A stretch of 39,554 bases of DNA from Muribaculaceae bacterium (GCA_017454355.1 JAFTDD010000040.1:1-39554), one strand, 5' to 3'. Shown: positions 7,067-16,515, numbered from the stretch's first letter. A program made the numbers and translations. Notes: generated by a model from the sequence alone, not told the origin.

Positions 7067-10000
7067 ATGAAAGATCTGAAAAGACTTTTACTGAGCATCA
7101 TGCTTGTGATTGGATGTGTGGCCGCCTACGGCCAGGACATCATCACGGGCACGATTGTTGACGAGACCGGCGAGACGGTCATCGGCGCGAGTGTGGTCGA
7201 GAAAGGCACGACCAACGGCACTGTGACCGACTTTGACGGCAATTTCTCAATCAAGGTTGCCCCTGGCGCAACGCTTGTCATCTCGTACATTGGCTATGAG
7301 AAGATGGAGGTTGCCGCCCAAAACGGCATGACCATCGAATTGAAAAACGGCGCTCTTGAACTGGCCGAACTCGTGGTGACCGGCTATCAGGTGCAGCGCA
7401 AGGCCGACTTGACCGGTGCTGTCGCCGTTATGGACATGAAAGGCCCCATCAGCGAAAGCGACCCGAACATGCTGAACTCGATGCAAGGCAAGTTGAGCGG
7501 TGTTGACATCGTTACCGATGCCTCGCCGGGCGGCGGCAGTTCGACGATCAGAGTGCGCGGTATGAGCACGGTGAACGCCTGCGACCCCCTCTACGTGATC
7601 GACGGTGTTGCCACCAACGAGAACCTGAACTCGCTCAACGGCGCCGACATCGAGAGCATCCAAGTGTTGAAGGACGCCTCGTCGGCTTCAATCTACGGTT
7701 CCCGCGCAGCCAACGGTGTGATTATCATCACCACCAAGAAGGGCAAAGAGGGCAAAATGACCATCAACGTGGGCTACAACGCCGCGGTGCAGACCGTTGC
7801 CAAGAAGTTCAAAATGCTTGACGCCAACCAATGGGGCACCGCCTACTGGCAGGCCGCTGCCAACGACGGCATCGCTCCCACGGCCGCAAGTTCGCTCTAC
7901 GGCACCGGCGACACCCCGCAACTGGTGGACCAGATTAACGGCATCAACACCGCCAACACCGATTGGCAGAAGGCCGTTTACAGTTCGGCATGGACCCACA
8001 ACCTCACGGCAAGCATCAGCAACGCCAGCGAAAAGGGTTCCTACCTGTTCAGCGGCAACTACATCACCCAGAACGGCTTGATGGACCAGACGTTCTACCG
8101 CCGCTACAGCGCCCGCGTCAACTCGACCTACAACTTCAACAAGTACATCCGCGTGGGTGAGAACTTGATGATCGCCAAGTGGGACAACCGCGGTGCCGAC
8201 GTCAACGGCGACCGTGGCATTCCTTACAGCGCGATGCGCCAGCACCCGGCCGTGCCCGTCTACGCCGCCAACGGCGTGTTTGCCGACCCCACCACCATGA
8301 TTGGCAGCGACATCGACAACCCGGTGCAGACCCTCTACAATGCCCGCGACAACAAGAACTCGTCGTGGCGCATCTTTGGCAACGCCTATATCGACATCAT
8401 GCCCGTCAAGGGATTGACAATCAAGAGCAACCTGGGTATCGAGCACGTGCAGTACCTCAACAAGACGCTCACTCGCAACGTGCGTCCCAGCGATGTGAGC
8501 GCCAACCGCGCCGTCTCAAGCGGCTACGGCCAGGGCGACACGTGGACGTGGACCAACACAGCCAACTATCTGCTCGACATCAAGGGAGAGCACCACCTGA
8601 ACTTCCTGCTTGGCACCGAGGCCATCAAGTACACCTTTGAGGACTTGAGCGCCACCCGTAAGGACTACGCGTTTGAGGACGCCGACTATATGCAGATTGG
8701 CGCCGGTAGCGGCACACAGACCAACGGCGGCGGAAAGCAGGAGTGGGCTTTGTTCTCAATCTTCGGCAAAATTGACTACAACTACGCCGACCGCTACCTG
8801 CTCTCGATGACGATGCGTCGCGACCAAACGTCGCGCCTGTCGAGCAAGCACAACAGCGGCGTGTTCCCCGCCTTCTCGGCCGCATGGCGCATCAGCGAGG
8901 AGAAATTCTGGCACAAGAACAACATCATCGACAACGTGAAACTGCGCGCCGCGTGGGGCCAGAACGGTAACTCGGCTATCAGCAACAACTACGCTGCCTA
9001 CACCACTTATATTTATGACATCGGCAACGGCGCCTATGACCTCAACGGCACGGGCACCGGCACCGTGAGCGGCATCAAGGTACTCGCCACCGGCAATCCC
9101 GACCTCAAGTGGGAGACCACTACGCAGACCAACATCGGTTTGGACGCCTATCTGTTCAACAACACGTTGAGCCTTTCGGTGGACTACTACTGGAAGAACA
9201 CCAAGGACATGATTACCAAGCCGCAGGTGCTGTCGGTTGCCGGCGAGAACGCCGAGAAGTATGTCAACACGGGTAAGATGAAGAACCACGGTCTCGAGAT
9301 CAACCTCGGCTACCGCTCGCCACAATACGGCGACTGGTCATGGGAGGGTAGCCTCAATTTCTCGATGTACCGCAACAAGTTGGTGAAGTACAACGACAAG
9401 TCGACCGGCGATGGCACCGACTTCCGCTTGATTGAGGGCCAGCCGATGGGCGTGTACTACGGCTATGTGTGCGACGGCATCTTCCAGACGCGCGACCAAG
9501 TGAGCAACCACGCCATCCAAGAGGGCAAGGACGTTGGCCGCCTGATTTTCCGCGACATCAATGGCGACGGCACGGTCGACGATGCCGACCGCTGCATCAT
9601 CGGTGACCCGAACCCCGACTTCGGCATGGGCATCACGCTCGCGGCCAACTACAAGAACTGGTCGCTCTCGACCTTCTTTGCCGGCGAGTTCGGCTTCGAC
9701 ATCTATAACGGTACCCGCAAGCAACTCGAGTTCATGACCTACGGCAACCTGTACACCAACCGCGGCCGCGATGTGCTCAACGCATGGCGCCCTGACAACA
9801 CCGGAGCCTCGATTCCGGCGCTCACCACCGTCGACGACAACAACGAGAGCCGCATGTCGACCTACTTTGTCGAGGACGGTTCCTACATGAAGTGCAAGTA
9901 CATCAAACTCAGTTACCGCTTTGACCAACCGTGGCTCAAGACTCTGGGTATGAGCGCGCTGAATATCTACGGACAGGTGGAGAACGTGTTCACCATGACC

Positions 10001-10114
10001 AAGTATAAAGGTCTCGATCCCGAGGTGCCCCTGGGCACTTACGGCGCTCGCATCGACAACGGCCCGTATCCTCGCGCGAGAACGTTCTCGCTGGGCGTGA
10101 ACATCTCTTTCTAA
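7067..10114 (+). CDS. susC: SusC-family TonB-dependent transporter (fructan importer)
   Basis: A 1015-residue outer-membrane transporter that imports surface-generated oligosaccharides into the periplasm using TonB energy. Residues 1-22 are a signal peptide ending at YGQ. About 25-100 is the carboxypeptidase-regulatory-like domain (ITGTIVDETGETVIGASVVEKGT). A SusC-type linker (ELVVTGYQVQRKADLTGAV) precedes the plug, which carries IRVRGMSTVN, DPLYVIDGV and SIYGSRAANGVIIITTKKGK. The remainder is the 22-strand barrel ending in an aromatic residue (ISF). Length is normal for the family. Immediately followed by SusD. Fructan specificity is inferred from the GH32 enzymes and fructokinase in the same transcription unit. 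The stop codon TAA is the first three bases of a 14-base tandem repeat. Confidence 0.96.
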   Translation: MKDLKRLLLSIMLVIGCVAAYGQDIITGTIVDETGETVIGASVVEKGTTNGTVTDFDGNFSIKVAPGATLVISYIGYEKMEVAAQNGMTIELKNGALELAELVVTGYQVQRKADLTGAVAVMDMKGPISESDPNMLNSMQGKLSGVDIVTDASPGGGSSTIRVRGMSTVNACDPLYVIDGVATNENLNSLNGADIESIQVLKDASSASIYGSRAANGVIIITTKKGKEGKMTINVGYNAAVQTVAKKFKMLDANQWGTAYWQAAANDGIAPTAASSLYGTGDTPQLVDQINGINTANTDWQKAVYSSAWTHNLTASISNASEKGSYLFSGNYITQNGLMDQTFYRRYSARVNSTYNFNKYIRVGENLMIAKWDNRGADVNGDRGIPYSAMRQHPAVPVYAANGVFADPTTMIGSDIDNPVQTLYNARDNKNSSWRIFGNAYIDIMPVKGLTIKSNLGIEHVQYLNKTLTRNVRPSDVSANRAVSSGYGQGDTWTWTNTANYLLDIKGEHHLNFLLGTEAIKYTFEDLSATRKDYAFEDADYMQIGAGSGTQTNGGGKQEWALFSIFGKIDYNYADRYLLSMTMRRDQTSRLSSKHNSGVFPAFSAAWRISEEKFWHKNNIIDNVKLRAAWGQNGNSAISNNYAAYTTYIYDIGNGAYDLNGTGTGTVSGIKVLATGNPDLKWETTTQTNIGLDAYLFNNTLSLSVDYYWKNTKDMITKPQVLSVAGENAEKYVNTGKMKNHGLEINLGYRSPQYGDWSWEGSLNFSMYRNKLVKYNDKSTGDGTDFRLIEGQPMGVYYGYVCDGIFQTRDQVSNHAIQEGKDVGRLIFRDINGDGTVDDADRCIIGDPNPDFGMGITLAANYKNWSLSTFFAGEFGFDIYNGTRKQLEFMTYGNLYTNRGRDVLNAWRPDNTGASIPALTTVDDNNESRMSTYFVEDGSYMKCKYIKLSYRFDQPWLKTLGMSALNIYGQVENVFTMTKYKGLDPEVPLGTYGARIDNGPYPRARTFSLGVNISF

Positions 10115-10186
10115 TGCATAATTCATAATGCATAATTCATAATTTATTCGACCATTCGAACACTCGACCATTCGAGCATTCGAAAA
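10112..10186 (+). repeat. Two tandem arrays filling the susC-susD spacer
   Basis: TAATGCATAATTCA is repeated twice at 10112-10139 and begins with the susC stop codon. A second array of five 8-base units follows at 10147-10186 (TTCGACCA, TTCGAACA, CTCGACCA, TTCGAGCA, TTCGAAAA). The 14-base unit also occurs twice after susD. Confidence 0.85.
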
Positions 10187-10208
10187 AACGAACATAATAA
10201 TAACAACA

Positions 10209-11900
10209 ATGAAATCTACATTATATAAATTGATGTGTGGAGCGGCACTGCTCACTGCCGCCACGGCATGTAACAAGATGCTCGACACGGTGCCCCAGGG
10301 TCAGTTCACGAGCGAGCAACTCGACGACAGTTCCATTGAGGGTCTTGTCGCATCGGCCTACGCCGGCCTCGAGGCTCACTTCTACGGCAACAACGAGGCC
10401 TTTGCCGGTCCGTCGACCAACTGGATTTTTGACGTGCGCAGCGACGATGCCTACAAGGGCGGCGGCGGCACGGGTATGGAGGAGAACATCCACATGTTGG
10501 AGGTGAGCGAGATTACGGCCGACAACGTGAGCGGTCTCGACAAGTGGCGCAACAACTACTTCGCCATCTCGCGCGTCCACAGCGCGATGAACGCCCTGCA
10601 CGACGCGACAAGCGTCTCCAACGCCGACCAACTGATGGGTGAACTGAAAACCCTCAGGGCATGGTACTACTTTGACCTGATCCGCATCTTCAACCGCATC
10701 CCCTATTTCACCGAGGCAGATGACGTTAACTCCAAGACCAACGACGAGTTCTCGCGCGCCGAGATTTTCGGCTTCATCAAGCAAGACCTCGAGGAGGCCA
10801 TCGCCGTGCTGCCGGCCGCCAAGAGCGCTGCCGGCCGCATCACCCGCACCACCGCCCAAGCCATCATGGCCAAGGTGTGTGCCTTCACGGGCGACTGGGG
10901 CGGCGTCAAGACCTATGCCGACGATGTGATTAAGAGTGGCCAATACAAGTTGTTCACCAACTTTGGCGACATGTCGAAAATTGCGTTCAACAACGGCTCG
11001 GAGAGCATCTTCGCGCTGCAGTGCTCCACGGCGAGCGACAACGCCCACATCAACTGGTCGAACCTGCTCAACTGCACCTATAGCGACGGAAACCTCTACG
11101 GCACCGGCGATGACTTCTTCTATGGCTCGCAGAACCTGGTGAACGCCTTCCGCACCAACCCCGACAACGGTCTGCCCTACCTTGACGGCACGTTCAACGA
11201 CGTTGACGTTACCGAGGACTACGCCGGCACGCTTGACCCGCGTGTGGACTTCACCGTGGGCCGCATCGGCTTCCCGTGGCGTGGCCACACTTACACCGCC
11301 GGATGGTGCCGCGCCATCGACGTGTACGGCCAGTTCTCCAACAAGAAGGCATGGCCCGCTCCCGAGGACGCGCTGGCCGCTTGGCCGTGGGGTTGCAGTT
11401 CGCTGAACTTCATGTTCATCCGCTATGCCGACATCCTGCTGCTCAAGGCCGAGGCTCTCATTGAACTTGCCGCCGGCACCAACGCCGCCACCGACGCCGA
11501 CCTCGTTGAGGCCCGCGAACTGGTCAACCAGGTGCGCGCCCGCGCCGCCGCCAGCATCGACGGCAACTATACGCCCGTGGACCTCGAACCGCAGAAGGCC
11601 GACTACTACGTCGAGCCTTATCCCACCGACTGGGACGGCAACCTCTACTGGACCAAGGAGCGCGCCCGCCTGGCCGTGCGCTTCGAGCGCCGTCTGGAAC
11701 TCGCATTGGAGGGTCACCGCTGGTTTGACCTGGTGCGCTGGGGCGAAACATATCTGGTGAACACAATGAACACCTATATGACCCAGGAGAGCGAGTTGCG
11801 CAACTACTACGGCGGCCGCTCGGTGAGCGCCAACGAGATCTTCCTGCCCGTGCCGCAAGAGGAAATCGACAAGAGCAACGGCCTCTATAAGCAACTGTAA
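10209..11900 (+). CDS. susD: SusD/RagB-family surface glycan-binding lipoprotein
   Basis: A 563-residue lipoprotein that caps the SusC barrel and captures the glycan at the cell surface. The signal peptide ends in ATAC (Cys21), followed by NKMLDTVPQGQFTSEQ, a typical SusD start. The tetratricopeptide-like core shows the expected LRAWYYFDLIRIFNRIPYF motif, the FMFIRYADILLLKAEALIE motif, and the C-terminal RFERRLELALEGHRWFDLVRWGE motif. The protein ends in IFLPVPQEEIDKSNGLYKQ, the usual SusD ending. Length is in the normal range. It lies 94 bases after susC, with the gap filled by tandem repeats. Confidence 0.96.
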   Translation: MKSTLYKLMCGAALLTAATACNKMLDTVPQGQFTSEQLDDSSIEGLVASAYAGLEAHFYGNNEAFAGPSTNWIFDVRSDDAYKGGGGTGMEENIHMLEVSEITADNVSGLDKWRNNYFAISRVHSAMNALHDATSVSNADQLMGELKTLRAWYYFDLIRIFNRIPYFTEADDVNSKTNDEFSRAEIFGFIKQDLEEAIAVLPAAKSAAGRITRTTAQAIMAKVCAFTGDWGGVKTYADDVIKSGQYKLFTNFGDMSKIAFNNGSESIFALQCSTASDNAHINWSNLLNCTYSDGNLYGTGDDFFYGSQNLVNAFRTNPDNGLPYLDGTFNDVDVTEDYAGTLDPRVDFTVGRIGFPWRGHTYTAGWCRAIDVYGQFSNKKAWPAPEDALAAWPWGCSSLNFMFIRYADILLLKAEALIELAAGTNAATDADLVEARELVNQVRARAAASIDGNYTPVDLEPQKADYYVEPYPTDWDGNLYWTKERARLAVRFERRLELALEGHRWFDLVRWGETYLVNTMNTYMTQESELRNYYGGRSVSANEIFLPVPQEEIDKSNGLYKQL

Positions 11901-11902
11901 AA

Positions 11903-11930
11903 TAATGCATAATTCATAATGCATAATTCA
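11903..11930 (+). repeat. TAATGCATAATTCA tandem pair after susD
   Basis: Two exact 14-base units, identical to those after susC and starting two bases after the susD stop codon. The spacer to the next gene consists of little else. Confidence 0.85.
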
Positions 11931-11950
11931 TAATTATTTCAACGACTAAT

Positions 11951-13945
11951 ATGAAACAGATATATTTGGGCCTGGTGGCCCTGCTGGTAAGCCTGGCCGC
12001 GTGTTCTAACGTGGACCTCAAGCCGATGAACGCCAGCGAAGGCGTGACCAACCTCGTGGCCGAGTACACCTCCGGCAGCCGCGAACTCACCCTGAAGTGG
12101 ACCAACCCGTCGATGCCGGGCCAAATCGGTGTGCAGATTATCAAGGACGATGCCGACATCACCAATATTGACGGCGTCGTGGACAGTTACTACATCAAGA
12201 AGGCGCCCACCAACGTGGAGGTGTCCTACACTGTGAAAGCGCGCTATAGCGACGGCCGAGTGAGCCAGGGTCAGACGGTGCGCGTCAACATCCCCTACGA
12301 GTCAAAGGGCAACGGCTCGATGATTGCCATGCTCGTGGCCAACGACTATGAGACGAGTGCCGACGAGAAGGCCGCCGTTGCGTGGTTCAAGGCTAACTAT
12401 GTGAATAGCGGCAAGGGCGTGCTGCTCACGGCAGCCGACATCGACGAACTCGACACCGAGGCTCACGCCGCCTGCTGGGTGGCCTGCGACCGCGTTGGCC
12501 TTGACCGCGGTTGGGACAAACTGCCCGGTGACCTTGCTTCGACCGAGGTTATCAACGCCCTGAAGGCGTTTGTCACCGACGGCGGCAACCTGCTGCTCAC
12601 CAACCACGCCACGCAACTCACTGTGGGCGTGGGCCGCTTACCCGAGGCTCTCGCGCCGGGCATCTACGGCAGCGGCGACGGCGGTCCCAACTCCGACATC
12701 TGGGGCTCGCAACCCATCATCGGCAACGCCGAGGGGCAGATCTACGACCACAGCGGCCACGACATTTATCGCGGCATGAACTTCGTCAGCGGCCTGTATG
12801 AGCGCAGCATCTACACGTTCATCGGTGCCGGCGTCAAGGGCGACCACAACTGTATGTGGGACCTCAACAGTTACGGCCTCGCACCCAGCCCCAACGTGGT
12901 GAAGGCGTGGGAGGACCAGACGGGCAGCCATGTGCTGGGCACGTGGAACCACGTGGTGGACTACTGCTGCGCCGGTATCGTTGACTTTGACCCGACCACG
13001 GCCATCAACGGTCGCATCCTCGCCGTGGGTCTGGCGGCCTATGAGTGGGATCTGGGCGGTGAGACCAACTCTTGCCAGGACCAGTTGGAGAAGTTCACGG
13101 CCAACTGCTTGAGTTACATCAGCGAGAAGCCCACCACCAAGGTGGCTATGCTCGTTGCCGCCGACTATGAGCAGAGTGCCGACGAGAAGGCCGCCGTGGC
13201 ATGGTTCACCGAGAACTATGTGAACCAGGGCACCGGCGTGCTGCTCAAGCCGTCGACCATCGACGAACTCGACATCGAGAGCAACCCGATGTGCTGGGTG
13301 GCCTGCGATCGCGTGGGCATCGACCGCGGTTGGGACAAACTGCCGGGCAACCTTGCCTCTAACGAGGTGATTAACGCCCTGAAGACTTATGTGGCCGACG
13401 GCGGCAACCTGCTGCTCACCAACCACGCCACGCAACTCACCGTGGGCCTGGGCCGTATCGCCGAGGCCTACGCGCCGGGCATCTTCGGCAGCGGCGACGG
13501 TGGTCCCAACGGCGACATCTGGGGTTCGCAGCCCATCATCGGCAACACTGAGGGTCAGATCTACGACCACAGCGGCCACGACATCTATTGGGGCATGAAC
13601 TTCGTCAGCGGCCTGTATGAGCGCAGCATCTACACGTTTATCGGCTCCGGCGTCAAGGGCGACCACAACTGCATGTGGGACCTCAACAGTTACGGCCTCG
13701 CTCCGAGCCCCAACGTGGTGAAGGCTTGGGAAGACACCACCAACAGCCACGTGCTGGGCACGTGGAACCACGTGGTGGACTACTGCTGCGCCGGCATCGT
13801 TGACTTCGACCCGACCACGGCCTTCAACGGCCGCGTCCTGGCCGTGGGCCTGGCGGCCTATGAGTGGGACCTGGGCGGCGAGACCAACTCTTGCCAGGAC
13901 CAGTTGGAGCGCTTCACGGCCAACTGCATCGGCTACCTGAAGTAA
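11951..13945 (+). CDS. Surface fructan-binding lipoprotein with duplicated DUF4960
   Basis: A 664-residue lipoprotein in the SusE/SGBP position. The signal peptide ends in LAAC (Cys18). Residues about 25-120 look like an FnIII/Ig-type domain (SRELTLKWTNPSMPGQ). Two very similar modules follow, about 124-397 and 398-664. Each starts with AMLVAxDYExSADEKAAVAWF, carries WVACDRVGxDRGWDKLPG and GGNLLLTNHATQLTVG, and ends near GGETNSCQDQLE. I recognise these as DUF4960-type domains, as I recall for the corresponding lipoprotein BT1761 of the B. thetaiotaomicron levan locus; a profile search would settle it. The duplication is obvious even at DNA level, so it is recent or kept similar by conversion. 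The likely role is fructan capture at the surface, with two binding modules raising avidity. Confidence 0.85.
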   Translation: MKQIYLGLVALLVSLAACSNVDLKPMNASEGVTNLVAEYTSGSRELTLKWTNPSMPGQIGVQIIKDDADITNIDGVVDSYYIKKAPTNVEVSYTVKARYSDGRVSQGQTVRVNIPYESKGNGSMIAMLVANDYETSADEKAAVAWFKANYVNSGKGVLLTAADIDELDTEAHAACWVACDRVGLDRGWDKLPGDLASTEVINALKAFVTDGGNLLLTNHATQLTVGVGRLPEALAPGIYGSGDGGPNSDIWGSQPIIGNAEGQIYDHSGHDIYRGMNFVSGLYERSIYTFIGAGVKGDHNCMWDLNSYGLAPSPNVVKAWEDQTGSHVLGTWNHVVDYCCAGIVDFDPTTAINGRILAVGLAAYEWDLGGETNSCQDQLEKFTANCLSYISEKPTTKVAMLVAADYEQSADEKAAVAWFTENYVNQGTGVLLKPSTIDELDIESNPMCWVACDRVGIDRGWDKLPGNLASNEVINALKTYVADGGNLLLTNHATQLTVGLGRIAEAYAPGIFGSGDGGPNGDIWGSQPIIGNTEGQIYDHSGHDIYWGMNFVSGLYERSIYTFIGSGVKGDHNCMWDLNSYGLAPSPNVVKAWEDTTNSHVLGTWNHVVDYCCAGIVDFDPTTAFNGRVLAVGLAAYEWDLGGETNSCQDQLERFTANCIGYLK

Positions 13946-13949
13946 AAAC

Positions 13950-14029
13950 CTAGTTTTCTAGGGTTCCTAGAAATTCTAGGAGCCCTAGAAATTCTAGGAA
14001 CCCTAGTAATCCTAGGAACCCTAGTAAAC
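13950..14029 (+). repeat. CTAG-based 9-mer tandem array
   Basis: Roughly nine units beginning with CTAG, mostly 9 bases long (CTAGGGTTC, CTAGAAATT, CTAGGAGCC, CTAGGAACC, CTAGTAATC). The array starts four bases after the stop codon of the DUF4960 gene and fills the spacer to the next ATG. Adjacent units are partly complementary, so the RNA could fold in several registers. Confidence 0.85.
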
Positions 14030-14042
14030 TAAAAGAAAAACT

Positions 14043-16418
14043 ATGAAACACTTGCTTACCACGGCGCTATTGGCAGCCGCAATGCAGATTGCCGGCGCGC
14101 AGCAGCCGGCGGCTCACTTCCCGATGACGCTCAGCGCCGACGGCAAGATTGAGGAAACGTCAACCCACGCCACGTTTACCGTGGCGTCGCACCTGCCGGC
14201 GTGTGACGTTGACGGCCTTGACGGCAAGGCACTTCGCTTTGACGGCAACAGCAACTACGTCAAGGCGACCGTGCCCGTGGCGCAGTTCAACACCGAGGCG
14301 CTGACGGTGAGCGTGACGCTCGCGCCGGAGACCTATCCGATGATGGTGCTGGACGTGGCCGAGACGACGCCCACGTTTGCCACGGTGTGCGGCAACCTGA
14401 ACGGCAAGACCGGTTTCTCGCTGGAACTGTCGTCGCATGGCGACCTGAAGTTCAACTTCGGCTCGGCCTACGCCGGCGGCTTTTTGTTTAGCGTTTCCGG
14501 CACCGAGAAACTGCCTCGCGGCAAGTGGAGCGTAGTGACCGCCGTGCTCAACAAGGCCGGCAACGCCGCCACCCTCTACCTCAACGGCAAGAGCATCGGC
14601 ACGGCACGCATGAACCGCGCCGCCGTGGTTCACGGCCCGGCCGAATTCTACATCGGCAAGGGCGCCGACGACGCCAAGTCCGGACCTTTCCTGCTCAACA
14701 CGTTCTGCGGCCTGATTGACGACATTGCCGTCTATAACAAGGCCTTCACGGCCGATGAGGTGGCGGCACTCGTGCCGTCCACGCTACCTGCGCCGGACTT
14801 CAACTTCCCAGCCTCGCGCTACGCGTCGAGCCTGTGGCGCCCGGCGTTCCACGGGATGCCCTCCGGCAACTGGACCAACGAGTGCCACGGCATGACCTAT
14901 AGTGACGGCCGCTTCCACGTGTTCTTCCAGAAGAACGCCTGCGGCCCGTATATGTCGCGCCTGAACTGGGGCCACATCACCAGCGAGAACCTCTATCTGT
15001 GGCGCGAGGAGCCCATCGCCTTCGGCCCGGACCAGAGTTACGACATCAAGGGGTGCTGGAGCGGCTGCGTGTTTGACATGGGCGGCACTCCGGAAATCCT
15101 TTACACCGCCGTTGACAACGCCCGCGCCACCATCGTCCACGCCACTCCGGCCGACGCGTCGCTGCTCGACTGGAACAAGCAGGGCATCGTGATTAACGGC
15201 CGTCCGGCCGGACTGAGCGACGACTTCCGCGACCCGTACTACTTCACGGCGGGCGGCAAGCGTTACATCATCGTGGGCACGAGCAAAAACAACGTGGGTG
15301 CCTGCACGCTGCACCGCTGGGAGAACGGCGCGTGGACCAACGACGGCACCATCTTCTTCCAGGGCGCCACTGCAAGCCAGCACGGCACCTTTTGGGAGAT
15401 GCCCAACGTGACCGACATGGGCGGCGGCAAGTGGCTGTTCACTTGCACTCCGCTGGGCACGAGCGTTGGTGTGCGCACCCTGTGCTGGACGGGAACCATC
15501 GGCGACGACGGCAAGTTTGTGCCCGACGGAACCGGTGTGCAGTATCTCGAGATGGGCGGCGTGAGTCGCGACGGCTATGGCCTGCTCTCCCCCACCATCT
15601 ACCGTCACAACGGCAAGACGCTGCTGCTGGGCATCGTGCCCGACAAACTGCCAGGCTCGGTGAACTACGATATGGGTTGGGCCCACAACTACTCGCTGCC
15701 GCGCGAGATTTCGCTCGACGACGGAGGCAAGTTGGTGCAAAAACCCTACAGCGGGCTGACAGGCATGCGCACGTCCACAACGTTCTCGCGCTCGTTGACG
15801 CTCAACGGCACCCAGTCGTTGGCACCCGTCAGCGGCCGCCAGATTGAGTTGCTGGGCACATTCACCGTTCCGGCCTCCGGCAAGGTGGGCTTCAACTTCC
15901 TGCAGAGCGGTGCCGACAAGGCCACGCTGGGCTATGACGCCGCGACAGGTATGCTCACGCTCGACGCCAGCGCGCTGAGCCGCCGCGCTAACGATGGCGG
16001 CAGTTACGGCGGCGTGTATAGCGCCGCGCTGCCCGTCAAGCCGGCCACCGGAAGCGCGTTGAAGTTGCATTTGTTCCTCGACGGCTCGATTGTCGACATC
16101 TTTGTGAACGACACGTGGGCCTTCTCTGTCAGAGTGTTCCCGACCGAAGCCTCCGGCACCGGAGCCGAGGCGTTCTCCACCGTGGCCACAGCGGCCACCC
16201 TCAAGGCTTGGACGCTGGACCCTACACTGGAGGGCGGTGGCACCACTGACCCGATGGACGTCAACAGCGACGGAAATGTTGACGTGGGTGATGTGAACAC
16301 CGTCCTGAGCGACATTCTCACCACCGGCGGCAAGACGTTGGCCTACGACGTGAACAGCGACGGCAACGTTGACGTTGGCGACGTGAACGCTATCCTGGCC
16401 GCAATCCTCAGCAGATAG
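14043..16418 (+). CDS. LamG-GH32-dockerin-like secreted glycosidase (fructan)
   Basis: A 791-residue secreted protein. Signal peptide 1-19 (AGA/QQ), no lipobox. Residues about 22-240 form a LamG/concanavalin-like domain. About 262-570 is the GH32 five-bladed propeller and about 600-725 its C-terminal beta-sandwich. Residues 738-791 carry two dockerin-like calcium repeats (DVNSDGNVDVGDVN twice). GH32 enzymes cleave fructosyl bonds in levan, inulin or sucrose. The motif aligning with the nucleophile block WMNDPNG reads WTNECHG (277-283), so Glu280 replaces the usual Asp. The stabilising Asp is present in FRDP (Asp397), and the acid/base Glu in FWEMPN (Glu452). Activity may therefore be altered, lost or characteristic of a subfamily. 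The partner of the dockerin-like tail is not in this window. Confidence 0.9.
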   Translation: MKHLLTTALLAAAMQIAGAQQPAAHFPMTLSADGKIEETSTHATFTVASHLPACDVDGLDGKALRFDGNSNYVKATVPVAQFNTEALTVSVTLAPETYPMMVLDVAETTPTFATVCGNLNGKTGFSLELSSHGDLKFNFGSAYAGGFLFSVSGTEKLPRGKWSVVTAVLNKAGNAATLYLNGKSIGTARMNRAAVVHGPAEFYIGKGADDAKSGPFLLNTFCGLIDDIAVYNKAFTADEVAALVPSTLPAPDFNFPASRYASSLWRPAFHGMPSGNWTNECHGMTYSDGRFHVFFQKNACGPYMSRLNWGHITSENLYLWREEPIAFGPDQSYDIKGCWSGCVFDMGGTPEILYTAVDNARATIVHATPADASLLDWNKQGIVINGRPAGLSDDFRDPYYFTAGGKRYIIVGTSKNNVGACTLHRWENGAWTNDGTIFFQGATASQHGTFWEMPNVTDMGGGKWLFTCTPLGTSVGVRTLCWTGTIGDDGKFVPDGTGVQYLEMGGVSRDGYGLLSPTIYRHNGKTLLLGIVPDKLPGSVNYDMGWAHNYSLPREISLDDGGKLVQKPYSGLTGMRTSTTFSRSLTLNGTQSLAPVSGRQIELLGTFTVPASGKVGFNFLQSGADKATLGYDAATGMLTLDASALSRRANDGGSYGGVYSAALPVKPATGSALKLHLFLDGSIVDIFVNDTWAFSVRVFPTEASGTGAEAFSTVATAATLKAWTLDPTLEGGGTTDPMDVNSDGNVDVGDVNTVLSDILTTGGKTLAYDVNSDGNVDVGDVNAILAAILSR

Positions 16419-16421
16419 GTT

Positions 16422-16453
16422 GTCCTCCCCCAACCCCCTCCTAAAGGAGGGGG
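16422..16453 (+). repeat. Dispersed palindrome CCCCCTCCTAAAGGAGGGGG, copy 1
   Basis: A GTCCTCC lead followed by a near-perfect palindrome. The same roughly 30-base word occurs in the opposite orientation at 27462-27492. It can fold into a strong hairpin after the GH32 gene but has no T-run. Confidence 0.75.
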
Positions 16454-16470
16454 CTACAGGTTTGCGGAGC

Positions 16471-16506
16471 AACTCTTAGAACTCTTAGAACTCTTAGAAC
16501 TCTTAG
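16471..16506 (+). repeat. AACTCTTAG tandem array
   Basis: Four exact 9-base units lie directly before the DUF1573 start codon at 16516. They contain TAG in the reading frame of that gene, so no longer upstream start is possible. Confidence 0.9.
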
Positions 16507-16515
16507 AAACAACAA

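Noticed and set aside
6874-7161. Open frame covering the sensor-susC gap
   Set aside because: It translates the two terminator hairpins, the operator region and the first part of susC in another frame.
10221-11924. 567-codon open frame on the minus strand opposite susD
   Set aside because: It mirrors the susD reading frame. Its translation is low-complexity Val, Ala, Gly and His with no recognisable motif, and it has no promoter.
13950-14029. CRISPR array
   Set aside because: The CTAG units are 9 bases with no unique spacers of 25-40 bases, and no cas genes are near. The other arrays fail on the same grounds.
14784-16472. 562-codon open frame antisense to the LamG-GH32 gene
   Set aside because: Same type of codon-bias shadow. 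The sense strand has intact GH32 and dockerin-like motifs.
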